The notes under the pieces: generated by a model | Told to the model about the DNA's origin: nothing | The model's database searches: none | Seen by the model: the letters and a program-made list of their open reading frames with translations, nothing else | Program-made: the position numbers and the translations under genes | DNA from: Ceratodon purpureus | Lineage: Eukaryota; Streptophyta; Bryopsida; Pseudoditrichales; Ditrichaceae | Direction of reading: 5' to 3' | Assembly (NCBI GenBank): GCA_014871385.1 | Contig: CM026427.1 | Location: 4,658,988-4,722,987, forward strand | DNA: 64,000 nt | Shown here: piece after piece, positions 9,547 through 21,412 of the stretch | Position numbering within the stretch: position 1 is the first letter of the stretch | How the letters are laid out: the number at the start of each line of letters is the position of its first letter

Positions 9547-10826
9547 CCGAATTCATGTAGTCGTTTTGATGTGTTGGGAATTGGCTGTTCAGAGCTCCTT
9601 GCTGCCAGCAAACGAAAATGACAGGATTTGTTGGATGCAGATCAACCAGCGCCATGAGAGACACCTTACAGCTGCGGATGTCACGGTTCCCAAAAGGATG
9701 AAGATTGTGGAGTTGTAGGAAAAGTGATTTCGGGGATGGGTAGTCACAGTATGTGGGAAGTCATTAGGTTCTTCGCGAAGTCGTTAGCGAGTTCAGGTAG
9801 TGGTTTTGCTTACCATTCAGGACTTTCTGTGGGACATCCTCTATTAATGTGTTATATGGAGGCAAATTTGAAGTACCCTTGATCTTCGTGCTGCCAGCGG
9901 AAATAGAGAAGAAAAACAGTTACAATTACCAGTGGTGAATCCTAGGGTGCAAAATGAAAAAAAGAATAAAATACGAGAAGTCTGAAGAATGGCCGGGGTT
10001 TCAGAGGGCCTGGGTCTGAATCGCAAAATTGCTTCCAACTTGTGGTGGCGCCATTGACGGTGGAGCCTGCTGCCAGCGCAAAATAAGAAAAGAAAAAAAA
10101 TTGCATACAATAGAGCACATGACCCTTCAGAGGCAGAAAATGGAGTTTGGCACTTGACAAATATGAAGTAATTAGGAAGGAATGTAAAGTTTCTTACTTC
10201 CTCCGAAGAGGCTGGCTCCTTCGTGAACCTGGTGCTCTGAACTGGCAATGGCGGGCATAATGCAGCCCTTGGTGCCAACAAAGAGGAAAAAAGGAAGGTT
10301 GCAAATAAAAAAAGAACCACGCTTGATTCTAATAGAACAAGATAAAAATAAAAAGCAGTTGTACATAAGAGATGAAGTAGGTCGCAGATGGTAAATAACA
10401 ACAATGGCCAAAATTGAAAGGGACCATGGTGGCGAATAATGAAATAAGAAAAAAAAAAAATACCAGCGGTGAAATAAAAAATGCAACCTGACTGCATAGA
10501 AGAAGGGAAATACAAAGGAAAGAACTTCGATGAGGGCACAATGCTCTCAGACAGCGCGGGCTTGAAGAGAACAACAGCTCGAAAGATAAAATGGTGGCTA
10601 AAGAGCAGCCCTTGCTGTCGGCAGTCCACAATAAAGAAGAAATACAGTTGCGAATAAAAAGGAAGGGTTACAAGAATGCCATATCTTTCAAAGAGACATG
10701 GCAGTCCAGAGGCAAATTGTTTTCAAGTTCGGAAAAGTTTAAGAAAGGTGGCCCATAAAAGTCCGGACCAGAAGTCGCTGCCAGCAAACCTCTAACCCGG
10801 CCTACAAAACTATCCAAGGTGGGAAT
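9547..10826. other. Non-coding interior of Y with several palindrome copies
   Basis: I see no convincing gene. The stretch is A-rich on the plus strand and has copies of the Y palindrome near 9601, 9890, 10069, 10269, 10612 and 10777, roughly one every 250 bp. The long minus-strand frames here are poor-complexity Phe/Leu/Ser translations. Confidence 0.5.
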
Positions 10827-12870
10827 CTACTCCACGTTTGCGTTTGTGGCAATTGCCTCAACAAGGCTCGACAGTCCCTCCATGTTGGTGTCGTCCTCGT
10901 TCTTCTCTGCTTCAGGTGGTCCTTGCGTGGTGGCGGATGAGTCCTTGTTCCCATCTCCAGATAGGGCTGCCTGGGTCTCCTGAGGAGAGCGTTGCGTGGG
11001 ATCGAACGCCAGGGAGTCTGAGTCGGGGAGAGCATCCTCTGCAGTTGCTGGCAACAAACAAGAGTTAGAAAACAAGAAAATGTAAATGTAACAACAAGGC
11101 AGGCAACAAGAAATGGGTAGATGGGTTGAGGGGCCACAAACCTTGGTCGCCCTTGGCCTTCTTCCACGGAAGCGCGGCCACTGAGGGGGCAGCGGGCCTC
11201 TTGCTGCCAGCACGTGGTGAAGCGGGCTCGGCCAGAAGGATCTCCTCCGTGAGGCGTAGTTCCTCCGCGGCCTTGGAGTCAAGGTCGAAGCCCCACTGCC
11301 CAAGCCACCCTCCAGTCATCCCCCGCTCGCATCGACGGCATCGGGCGTCTTGAGAGAAGACTGCCTCAAACATACAATGAGGATGTGCCAAGCAGCCGCA
11401 GAACAAAGGCACGCAGCAGGTGTCAACGAAGTAACGCTCGCAAAAGGGGCATGGGTCATTGAGGGCTATTGGCAACACCTGGAACTCCCGGGGGTAACGA
11501 GCCAACACCTTCTGCGGCCGCAAGAAAGCTGATGCCAACTCCAAGGCCGAGATCTCCGCTGTCAGCGCGGAGACCTCAGCATGCTGTCTCTGCTCATCGG
11601 CTTCCATCTCCTCTAACTTCTTGTAGACCCTGTCAATGCGGGCCTGGGCCTCAAGGAGTGCCTTGCTTGCAAGCCCCAGCTTGTCTTGGCCTAAGCGGGC
11701 CGCCTGATCAAAGCGCCTCTTCTCTTGATCGTTGCCATCAGCCGCGGCCTTCTTGGCGGCCTCGCGGGCGGAGAATATGTCGTCGTAGAGCTTGGACTCC
11801 TCGGCCTCCTTGGCCTTGATGTAGTCCCGCTGGGTTGCAAGGTCGACCTTCACGCGGTCCCGGCTGGCCTCCACCTTCAGAAGTGCCGCCTCCAAGGACT
11901 GCTTCTTGAGGCGCTGTTGCTCCAGGACCTGCTTCGGATCCATTGCCACCAAGGGCTGCACCTTGATGGCAGCGGCAGCAGGGGTCGTCGCGGCCCTCTT
12001 CTCAGCCACGGCCTTCTTCTCCACCACGGCCTTGACAGGGGCGGGCACGGATCTAGGACCCCTTGCCTTCTTCGCCTCCGCGGCCGTGATGGCCTTGGAG
12101 GTGGCTCCGACTGCCTTGGCTCCTCCGCTCGCAGCCGCCCCTCCTCCCTTGCCCTTGCTGACAGCACCGGGGACGTGGCCTGCGAGGAAGTCGATGATGG
12201 CCTCAATCTGCTCCCTCAAGGCCGGGGGTGTCAACTTCTGCGGATTACGCCCTGGGAGCTTCTCGCGCCCCTTCACAATTGCCTCCGCCTTCTGGGCGAA
12301 GTTGACATCCACGCCCTCCTCAAAGTAGAGGTGGCAAGCCCGAAGGAAGGTGGTCCCGAATGCCCAATTGTCGGGGTCACCTCCATAGGTCCACCGGTAC
12401 ATCTCCAAGTACTTCCTCTGGGCCTCCGGATCCTCACAGTCAGCAACGTAGTGCCGACCAGAAGAACGCTCTGGCCATCTGTCGATGAAGTCCTTCTTCC
12501 TGCAGTGCTTCTCGTTGCTGAGGTCACTGAACTTCAACCCCTTGTTGGAGAGCTGCAAGGTGCGGGCGAAGAAGTCCTCATCGTAATCCGCAGCCTGCCT
12601 ACCCAGCAGAAATGGGGCAAGGTGGTGGAGCTGTGCATGAAGTGCAGGGGGTAAGCCCTCCAAGTCGAACGCATCATCCCATGGCGTCTCAACATCGTTG
12701 GCATCCTCCTTGCTGTCAGCAAGCTCGACGACCTCCTTCTTCACGACGGCCTCCTTCTTCTCAGTGCGATCCTCCTCCCGAGAAGCCGCGGCCTTTCCCT
12801 TCCTACGGCTCGACATCCCTGGCGCTGGTAGTGCAAAAACAACACGTTTTACGATTGGGGGATCGCGCAT
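10827..12870 (-). CDS. Element Y hypothetical protein 2: basic N-terminus, coiled coil, RING-like zinc finger
   Basis: Exon 1 runs from an ATG at 12870 (or 12816, MSSRRKGK, which I prefer) to 11142; the intron is 11039-11141; exon 2 runs to TAG at 10827. Phases agree across the intron and give 628 aa from 12816. In order: a Lys/Arg/Glu-rich start, a compact region with WPERSSGRHYVADCEDPEAQ, an Ala/Lys-rich linker, a long heptad-like coiled coil (KEAEESKLYDDIFSAREAAK onward), then a Cys/His cluster of RING type (CPFC, FCGC, HPHC, CRRC) and an acidic tail. It may be a DNA-binding or ubiquitin-ligase-like accessory protein; the family is not recognised. The intron 3' end contains a Y palindrome copy (11044-11058). 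Confidence 0.6.
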
Positions 12871-13040
12871 GGCAGCTGAAAGGAGAGAAACGGACAGGGT
12901 ATTATTCTTGCGGATTAGACTAGTTACATTTTCACTCCAAAAATCCTGTAGAACTAAGGACTCCGGCGGCCATGGCTGAACCACTGTCTACTCCGAATAC
13001 ACCATGGCCGATTCACTCCAACAGCTAATTAAAAAAAACC

Positions 13041-13740
13041 ATGCGAGGAGGCTCGGAGGAGAGAGCTGAAAACCAGCAGCTTACCTCACCGAAGTCCGAA
13101 GCAGAATTGTTGTTGCTCCTCCCCAGCTCGCCCCTCGCACCTCGCAGCTCGTCTCTTGCGCCTCCAGAAATGTTCGCCTCCACAACTCGCCCCTGCGCGC
13201 CTCTACAGCTCACCCTTTCTTCAGCCTCCGCGACTCGCCCCTTGCGCGTCTGCAGCTCCGCTCCTTGCGCCTCGCGGCACCCCTGCTACGACTTTGCTCC
13301 TCCGCAACTCGCCCCTGCGCGCCTCCTCCGCTCCTCCCTTGTGCCTCCGCAGCTGCCCTCCGCAGCTCGCCTCCGCAGCCCCTTGCACCCCCGCAGCCCC
13401 TTGTGCCTCCTCGCGCCCTTTGCGCCTCCGCAGCTCCTCGCAGCTCTTCGCTACCCCTTGCGCCTCCGCAGCTCCTTGCGCCTGAGCGAGCGTGCAATGG
13501 AGCTCCCTCTTCAGCTCCTTGCAGCTCAGTCGCAGGTCGTCCCTTGCGCCCGAGCTCCGCTGCCCCCTCCTCCACGGCCCGCGCCGCACGCTGCAGCTCC
13601 TTCGAGCTGCACTCCGCAACCTCGAACGGTTTCTTAGACTCCTCGGCTGCTGCCCTCGGCGTCACGTGCTCCCGATCAGCAACGGCACGAAGACGCCCTC
13701 CTTCGTATCCACGGTCTCTCCCCGGCACCCACAGCTCCAA
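13041..13740. repeat. GC-rich degenerate repeat region
   Basis: Reiterated CGCCTCCGCAGCTC-like phrases of varying length. It gives long open frames on both strands (Ala/Pro/Ser-rich on plus, Arg/Gly/Ala/Glu-rich on minus) that look like consequences of composition rather than genes. It lies upstream of the minus-strand Y gene and may be its promoter or leader region. Confidence 0.6.
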
Positions 13741-13863
13741 TTGAAAAACAAAGTAAAGCTCGCGCGCTTGCTGGAAGCAAGGGGAGCGGCCTCGACAGCA
13801 AGAAGGCGCGGACTTGTGCTGGAGTCAACCACGTGCGGCGTGTGGGAAGAAGAGAAGAACTGA

Positions 13864-14607
13864 GAGGGGAACCCGTGCTGGAGTCAACCACCTGTGCGTC
13901 CTTGGTTAGGGGGGTTCAGGGTCTCAAGTACAGTTTAATGAAGGGAGGTTACGGAGTTGGTGGGAAGCTCTCATATCCTCCTTAATTGCCACTCCATGGA
14001 AATCATTGCCATGGCCCTAAACCACACATCCCCATTTGTTGTGGGTACTTAGAAAATCATCTCAGAAATTAAAATCTTAATTTTAGTGGGACCGGTACAT
14101 ATGATTACTAAGACCCATTAATTAAGGAGATTACTAATTGCATTCCTTGGTCCCATTCGTGAGTTATCCACAAAACAAGTTTAAGGGAGAACCATGGTCT
14201 AACCCAATAAAAAAAAAAAACATTGTTGGCAGCCACATTCTACATAGCTAGAAATTAATTACTAAGACACAGAGCTCTCAAATCACACACGGCCATTGCT
14301 CGCGTCGTCACTATCCTCTTTGCTGCCAGCGACCTCTCCGTCAGTGGAGTTACTACCTTCTCAATGGGTGCCTCTTGAATAATTATGGAGATTAACATAG
14401 CAATGCATAGCCATTTTAGGGAATTGCTCGAAAAAATCCTCATTTTTTGATAAATCTATCCGTAAATGGCTATTCTAGAATGAAACCAAAAAACATGTTA
14501 AAGAAGAACCACTGTCTACTCCGATCAAAAAAATTAAAAAAAATAAAAAACTTGCTACATTATAGATGTCCATCCAATGAGTTTAGAACGCATAATTTAA
14601 ACTCAAT
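13864..14607. other. AT-rich non-coding interior of Y
   Basis: No gene seen. Palindrome copies occur near 14225 and 14321. The text is simple AT-rich sequence with short A-runs. Confidence 0.5.
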
Positions 14608-15024
14608 TCATACAGGCTCGTTGCCAGCGTCATCGCTGTCCACGTTGTTGCCAGCGTCGTCACCGTCAGTTGAGTTGCGTCCTTCCTCAAGATCCACATT
14701 GTTGCCCTCCTCCCCGGGGTCATCTTCGTTGGCAGATCCTCTTGCTTGATCATTGTTGGCTCCATCACCTCCAACGGTGTTATCACACACCCAAGCTTTG
14801 CCAACACGCCGTCGCCTTGACCGCCAATTCTCCAAAGCCCTGGCAGCATTTGATCGATGCCACTGTTCTCGCCTTCTACGTCTAGCCTCCATGCGGGCCT
14901 CATCGTCCGGGGTATTTAGAACCCTAGTGCACTCTAATTTCTTCTTATACCGATGCTGTATATTTCGGTACCAATGTTGGAATTGTTGCAAAATAACACA
15001 AATGCGCTCTTTGCCACCACCGTG
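14608..15024 (-). CDS. Element Y hypothetical protein 3, C-terminal part; exon split by X2
   Basis: The minus-strand frame here contains LQQFQHWYRNIQHRYKKKLE, a strongly Arg-rich helix-like region, then an acidic Asn/Asp/Gly-rich tail. Removing X2 and one copy of the 11-bp duplication joins this frame, without any shift or stop, to the open minus-strand frame at 30251-30332 (MEKSHHQAKAANQAHTA). The insertion therefore probably lies inside an exon and inactivated this gene. The upstream exon structure is not resolved; the gene at 30417-32917 is next upstream. No family is recognised. Confidence 0.5.
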   Translation of the reverse strand, partial: HGGGKERICVILQQFQHWYRNIQHRYKKKLECTRVLNTPDDEARMEARRRRREQWHRSNAARALENWRSRRRRVGKAWVCDNTVGGDGANNDQARGSANEDDPGEEGNNVDLEEGRNSTDGDDAGNNVDSDDAGNEPV

Positions 15025-15035
15025 AGCTGTATGCG
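15025..15035 (+). repeat. Left target-site duplication of X2
   Basis: AGCTGTATGCG, identical to 30240-30250. Eleven bases is within the 9-11 bp range typical of Mutator-like elements. Confidence 0.92.
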
Positions 15036-15241
15036 GACGTAGCTTGTACGTGAGCGGAGAGCGCAGAGCGGAGAGCGGTGAGTGCAGATTTGGAGAGCGG
15101 AGAGCACAGAATGGGGGACAGAACTTTAAAATAGCAATTTTTTTACTAAAAATAAACTATAAAATTAGAAGATTTGAATATTCTTAGTATATTTTTGGAA
15201 AGTTATTAATTTTAGTAACTTTATTGACCCTATAACCATGG
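15036..15241 (+). repeat. Left terminal inverted repeat of X2
   Basis: The outer segment has GTGAGCGGAGAGCG reiterations, then AT-rich sequence, then GACCCTATAACCATGG at 15226-15241. Inverted partner at 30122-30239; the spacing of the two blocks differs between the ends by an AT-rich insertion. Confidence 0.85.
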
Positions 15242-15982
15242 ATTAATTACAGTATTTTCATTGAATTTGTAGTTCGATTTCTCTTTTCTTGGTGATTAAT
15301 GTTTTAGCGTGCACCAATTACTATGCTCCAGCTCCTTCTAACTAGTTCAGACATACATTAATTTCCCTTATCTCCTCAAATTTATATGCAAATTACTACT
15401 TAAAATGTATTGGTATTGAACCTCTTAAAAGGAATCAAGTAACATTTAATTTCCTAACATTTTCTTAACATTGCTAGAATTCATCCGCCATAGTCTACAT
15501 ACCTTACAACTTTTTATATTAACTTTTTGATATTAACTTCCATTATTCTATCTATCTTGTTAAAGGGGTCAAAAGAGTCCTTTCCTTTAATTCTCTTTCA
15601 TTTTATTTTCTCTTTTATTTTCTCAATCGCCTTCATATTTTTTTCAACCTTAACATTTATTTTTCCTTTTGTTTACTTTTCTTTTTCTAATTTCATTTTT
15701 TATAATTATTATTTTTATTTTTATTTTTATTTTGTTTTTGCTTTTATAATTTAATCTAAATTTTTTTAAATTTTTTTAAATTTTAAATCCTAAATGACTT
15801 CTGCTCAACCCTCATCCTTTTTCATTCATTTTAGGACGACGACTTTTGACTCAATGAAAAGCCGGTTTTCAAGGGCGCCAAGCATCATCTTCACGGATAT
15901 TTAAGGTGGGATTATTGTATGTCTCTTCCTCTTTTCTGTTGGTGTTTTGTGAAGCTCTTTTCCGTAGTGCGGGACAGCAGTT
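15242..15982. other. Left subterminal non-coding region of X2
   Basis: AT-rich, with long T-runs between 15640 and 15780; no gene seen. It precedes the plus-strand acidic ORF and may contain its promoter. Confidence 0.5.
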
Positions 15983-16435
15983 ATGGAAGACGTTAGAGAT
16001 ATTGTTGTATCACTTGCTGACGATGTTTGTCCATTTCAACCATATGCTGAGGTCGAGGACGAAGAAGAGGTGATGGCCAACAGCCAAGGGCGTCCTTTGA
16101 CAACGGATGTTGACGTCCAACCGGATGTAAGAGCTGACCCTCCACGTTCAGAAAATTCGGATGATATCAGAGTGCTGGAGGAGAACACAGATGTGCCTTT
16201 GCAACCTCATGCATACTCCAAGGTTGGAAAGATCCCAAGGGGAACCTATTCCAGGGAATTAGTGAATCGGAGGCAGGGAGGTGGGCCATTGCTAAAACGT
16301 TCATACCAAGGACACTTGCCAAGTGTTGGAACGAAAGTGAATGCAAATGTAGTTTGTCCTGTAGTACAGTCAGAGGCTGGCAGTCCTGCTGATAGTGTAG
16401 TGGGCAACCCTAAACGTGTTAGGTTCGAAGATTAG
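15983..16435 (+). CDS. Small acidic hypothetical protein of element X (150 aa)
   Basis: ATG-started single open frame ending TAG, convergent with the transposase gene, whose stop is at 16690. The N-terminal half is acidic (VEDEEE) and the C-terminus is basic then acidic (NPKRVRFED), a pattern seen in nuclear proteins. No domain is recognised and the start could lie in an upstream exon. Its presence in X1 cannot be checked because that part is outside the window. Confidence 0.5.
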   Translation: MEDVRDIVVSLADDVCPFQPYAEVEDEEEVMANSQGRPLTTDVDVQPDVRADPPRSENSDDIRVLEENTDVPLQPHAYSKVGKIPRGTYSRELVNRRQGGGPLLKRSYQGHLPSVGTKVNANVVCPVVQSEAGSPADSVVGNPKRVRFED

Positions 16436-16689
16436 GACATCTAATAACAAGTATATGTTTGCCGTAATAAATGGTACATGTCAGGGGATACGAGGTATAT
16501 ATTACACTTGTTCAAGATAGAATGTATTGAAATAGAGTGCAATCAATGCGAACGACAAAGCCTTCAATATAATGAAAAAGTCAATACAGCTTCTGAATAG
16601 CTGACTTAGTACATGGTATATTACTAAAATCATTCACTACGTGACAAATGGCCATTGTGGAAACGGCAGTTCTAAAGTAGGAGGGCTAC

Positions 16690-19600
16690 CTACTTCTTCG
16701 CCAAGGGGTGACGCAAGATTCCACTCTCTAGGAGAAGCTTGACCTCGTTGAAGCTAAAGGTAGGCGCATGGATGAAAAGCTCGGCCTCGGGATCACGGTT
16801 GCAGACCTTCAAGAGTATGTAGTAAAGGTGCTTACAATACGTGAACTGAGTCCTGCCTTTGAACGTAGTCATCGTCTTCTTGAATGCTGGGCAAGTGCAA
16901 CCAGGGTAAGAACTGATGGTAATCTGGTAACGTGTGATGTGTGGAGCGACGCCCGAATCCAACCCGATGATGCAACCATGGCCGGGCTCAGGTATCATGG
17001 TGACGGAACGGAGGCGCGCTTTCAGTGACTCGGAGGAGCCCATGGAGAGTCGCTGCGCCGGATTGGGACGAGTGGCAGTGCGCTTCACCATCTTGCCGTC
17101 TCTCTTGCCTGGGTAGCGGTCAGCGTCTGCAGGGACTGGCACTGAGCTGAGATTTGCAGGGGGCGGGGCAGAAGAGAACAGGCGTCTTGGCGAGACCGGT
17201 TTCTTCGGCGGAAGTTGAAAGCCCGCTGCTTCGAGGGCTAAAATCTCAGTCAGTTTTAGGTTAGTACCTAGTTTCACTGGCCAGACCTCTGGAATGGAGG
17301 GGAATTCCTGGTCATTTGAGTAGTGTGCTACCCACTTGCGCTTAGAGCCTTTCACGCAGCGCTCAATATCGTCGGAGCAGAAGAAGAACTCAGTCTTCTC
17401 GAATGTGTTCCTGCGGTAGTTAGTCCAGAGCCCAGTGTAGGTCGGTGCAGCTGTGCAATGGGGCCCCCTGACGATTCTCTCAGTGCACTTCTTCTTCGTT
17501 TCAGCTCTTTGGGCCCAGCAGCACTTCGCAGAAAGTTTGTGAAGTCTCGAAATGTGCCACTCCTTCACGTCCACCTTGGTTTCTTCAACCGCGTTAACAT
17601 GGCGAATGCCGCCCTTGTTCACTGGTGAAGGTAAAGGACAATCAACTTCCTGGGCAGGAGATTGGGTACGTTCTACCTCGAGGTCGTCTTCGGAGTCGTC
17701 TTCCACAATGACAGGCATCTGCATAGGGCGAGCCCTGACGGCACGTCTTGGGCCTCTTGGGCGTGAGAAGTTTGTCTTATCCGGGCGATGGGACTCCTCG
17801 TCAGCTCTGATAAGGACGTCGGCTTTTCGCTTCTGTGAACCGAAGACTTCCGCTCCAGGCATGATAGGCTGACGGGTGCAGAACTCATCCGCGCCTGGCA
17901 TATCGAGCATGGGCTTGTCGAGCAGTGTAGGATTTCCCCATTTCTTCGCGTTGCGTTCAGCCATCCGGAGCCTGAGTTCCTTCTTGGATGGTCCTGTTCC
18001 GCCGACGTCACCTTTGAGGAACTGGTAGTAGTTGACCACCTGTAGAAATGCCCGAACGAAATCGTCCACGGTAGCAACGTAGAGGTCGTTCCCGTTGTTT
18101 CCTGAAGCTTGGAGCCACTTGTTGTGAACTGTTTCGGCGAGGTTACAGGTGGGCATCTCTGTGAGTTCTTCTTTCGTGAATTTCTGCAGATTTGACAGTA
18201 GGTGCCGTTAGATTCACGGATTAGAGTTTTGTAGGTTAGGGCTAGGAAACCAGTATGGAAAACATCAAAACAGAGTTCAGAGATAATACCTCGGTCATGA
18301 ATCCCCCCCATTGGCGGAAGCGGTGGTGCCAGAATGACAGCCACTGATCGAGTTTGATGAGCCCGCTTTCGCCAACGACCCCGGTGGATGCCCACCATGC
18401 TCGCAACGCGTGGTACAGAGTTTCCGCCTCTGCCATGCTGGTCGCATTCTTGTACTGAGTGCACATCTTCTTGTGCTGTTCCCAGAGTTCTTCGGGGAAG
18501 TGCTTCTGCGTATACGCCACCATGTTCTGAGTCCAGTGGAACAAGCACGACCTCTCCCGGTCCTCCATTGGGTCCTCTTTGTTGCCATTGCCGTAAAGGA
18601 TTCGCACTGCATTCCAATTCGCCTGTGCGTTATCCGCCATGAACCCCTTGAAGTTCGGCGCTGCAACGCCATTGATCTCCATGACCAGGTTCAGGTTTTT
18701 CTAGAAGACGAGCTGGGCGTCCGTGTCCTCGGACTGCATGTCGCAAGTGGCGATTGTCATCACGCGGCAGTAGGTGGCGTCGTACACATGGCACGCCATC
18801 GTCGACCAGTCTTTGACGCGTTTGACATGGTCGAACATGATCCATGCGTTCTCCAAGTCGCCACCAGCTTGCATTCGGCTGACCAAGTCGACACCACTTC
18901 CCGGGCCGACCTCCGACATCTTGAAGACGAAGACTTTGTCACGCATAGATCCCTGACCAGGAAACCTATTCTCCTGGACATACGCCCAGAGACTGTTACC
19001 ACGGAGCTTGGTGATACCGTCCATGATTCCGTACCTTTTGAATTTTTTGAAGGTGGCGACTTTGTCGCGGATGTTTGGTGACGCCATGTCTTTGCATCGA
19101 TCCAAAACAGGAACCAGCTCCTCCATCGTCAGCTTCCTCGGTGGTGCATCCTCGGGCTGTAGCAGGTAGCTCCCGATGAGGAGTTTGCTCGCCTCCAAGA
19201 CAACGGCGCTCTTCGTTGCTTTGTTGTTCATCTCTACCTGCTCTTCTATTAAGCTACTAATTTCTGCTTTAGAGTCTCTGTAGTCTCCAACTTTCACTGG
19301 ATGATCATGTGTTCCTAGGTGAATACAAGCTCTAGTCTGATTGGCTTTGCCCACAACGTAATAAATCTTAGCCTCGCATGTAGCTACACATGATGGAGAT
19401 TCTTTACATACCTTGCACACTAGCGTGGAATCAGATGGAGAAGGCTGATCCATGAGAAAAGCTTGCAGGGTACACCCTTCAAACTCAGTCTCGTTAACAT
19501 CGAAGATCTTGGGAACACGCTTCAAGAAGTCACACTCCTCGTTGGTGCAGCGCAGCCATCCGACGCAGTTGGAACTTCGAAAAGAGAGTCCAAAGTCGTT

Positions 19601-20368
19601 TTTGATGTTTGTTGTGATGGTCTTGGTCCACAAGTGTCCGTCGTATCGTTTGTCCATTCCCTGCATTGACTTGGCGGCGAGCTTAGAGGATCCTGCAGCA
19701 GCTGGGGGCAACTCAAAAAGAACCGGACCATCAAACTTCGCAGGCAAGTACTCAACTCTCTCGTGTCTAATAGTGGAATAGTCTATCTTCTTCAAAATGT
19801 TTTTTGACCCACGCGTCTTAGCAATCTCTTTAAGGAGCGGAACAATGCTAATTGTGACCTGGGACAATGGAGGAGACACATTGGAAGGAGGAGCATCTGC
19901 GTGGACCTTAGGCACCAACTTGACGGGACTGACTTCGTCATCAGAAGAGAGAGATATGACGGTCGGAGGAGGTTTCTCTACATCTGAAGTCTCCGTTCCA
20001 GGCTCGACTTTGACCTTGACATCACAAGGTAAGGGAGTCTGAATTGTGCAAGTAGAAGAGCGACGGGGGGTGAGGATCTCAGTGGATGCAGCCATCAGAG
20101 AATCAGTAAGACCATAGACTCTATAGGATCCAGGGAGGAGTCTCCACTGCAACATGTTGTTCTCATCTCTCACCGAAGGTTGCCCGAGGGTGTGGGTAAC
20201 CTCGGCAGTAACGTCATCAAAGATCTCCTCCTCTATACTAATGGAATTCTCACGGAAATGGAATCTGAGACTGAGCCGAAGAGAGGAAACTGTAGCTAGA
20301 CCAACGTCATCTACGCGAAACCTAAGAGGGATGCCCATGCCTTGGGCGTACAGACAGACCATCCCCAT
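16690..20368 (-). pseudogene. MULE transposase with SWIM zinc finger, one in-frame stop
   Basis: Exon 1 runs from ATG at 20368 to 18290; the GT-AG intron is 18184-18289; exon 2 is 18183-16690. Phases match, giving 1190 aa counting the stop position. The MULE core is visible: YDATYCRVMTIATCDM with the first catalytic Asp, then FMADNAQANWNAV with the second. The C-terminus has a SWIM finger (CTCPAFKK, then YCKHLYY; pattern CxC...CxH). The N-terminal half is Ser/Pro-rich with an acidic patch. At 18701-18703 the codon is TAG where the context (QLVF-stop-KNLNL) suggests Trp, so one base change (TGG to TAG) truncates the protein between the two Asp residues. No other damage is seen, so the inactivation is recent or the stop is read through. 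Confidence 0.87.
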
Positions 20369-21195
20369 ATTCGCAGGCAACTCCGAGATACTAGAGGAAG
20401 AACGGAGAAGAGGGAGTGTACTAGCGCAGCAGTATCGCGAGAGCAAAGTGAGAGGAATGATGCATCGCTGTTGCTCATTTTATTCAAATTGGAATGTCCA
20501 TGTGGACGACTAGGTAATGATTCATTCTGCTACGTAACGAATGTATGATTAAAGAGAGACGGCGCTAACTGATTAGAATGTTGCTTTTTGCAGGCCAATA
20601 AATATGTGGGAAGATTTTTAGAATATTGCTTTAAGTGTTTTAATCGTGGAGCAGATTCTATTTTTTATGGACTGTGATTAGATTAAAATGAGCCGTCTTT
20701 TCCTCCTACATCTAAAACAATAAATATATAGAATTTGAATTAATCATATTCATGCATTAGTTATATATATATAAGAGTAATGCAAGCATATGATTTATTC
20801 AAATTCTATATTTTATTCTGTGTTAGGGTTCCTCAATTTTCATAATAGATTGTTGGACAAACAGAGCATCCCCATATTCGCAGGTAACTCAGGTAAGTAG
20901 CGAGAAGAGTGAGTGAAGTAGCGAAGCGATATCGTGAGAGCATCGTGAGAGGAATGATGCATCGCTGTTGATCATTATATTCAGGTTGGAATGTCCATAT
21001 TTGATGTTTGATTTAAGAGAGACGGCGCTAACTAATTTGACTGCTGCTTTTTGCAGGCCCAAGTATAGGAGGTAGGAGTTTTTAGAACTAAGCATATAAT
21101 GTTTGAATCGTGGACCCGATTCTATTTGATATGTGGGTAGGTGAGATTAGAGTGAGCCATCAGTTCCTTCTATATTTAATACAAGTATACCATTG
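20358..21195. repeat. Tandem duplication upstream of the two divergent X genes
   Basis: The segment about 20358-20735 recurs as 20863-21195, diverged. Shared anchors are ATCCCCATATTCGCAGG, GAGAGGAATGATGCATCGCTG, AGAGAGACGGCGCTAACT and TGCTTTTTGCAGGCC. The copy next to the transposase includes its start codon. The second copy lies between the divergent genes and may be a duplicated promoter or leader. Confidence 0.75.
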
Positions 21196-21412
21196 CACAA
21201 TGAAATCTATTATTATTTCGCGGACATGTTTTTTTTCTTCCAATTTAGATTTATCAGATGAACTTTAATTCGAAATGCATTTATATATAGTCTAGGCATA
21301 GGGAAAGTATTCAGGACTGAGACTGAGGGGTTTAAGGTTTGTGATATATAAGAAGAAGGGCAGTTAGAAGGAGAGCTGAATTGTGAGGAGAGTTCTCTCG
21401 TTAGTTAGACAC

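Noticed and set aside
9844-10629. 261-codon minus-strand frame
   Set aside because: Phe/Leu/Ser-rich translation of A-rich DNA; it overlaps other frames equally open and shows no motif.
11725-12654. 309-codon plus-strand frame
   Set aside because: Antisense shadow of the Lys/Ala/Glu-rich minus-strand Y gene.
13041-13744. ORFs of 130-198 codons on both strands
   Set aside because: The GC-rich reiterated sequence is low in complexity in every frame, and no start or splice context favours any one of them.
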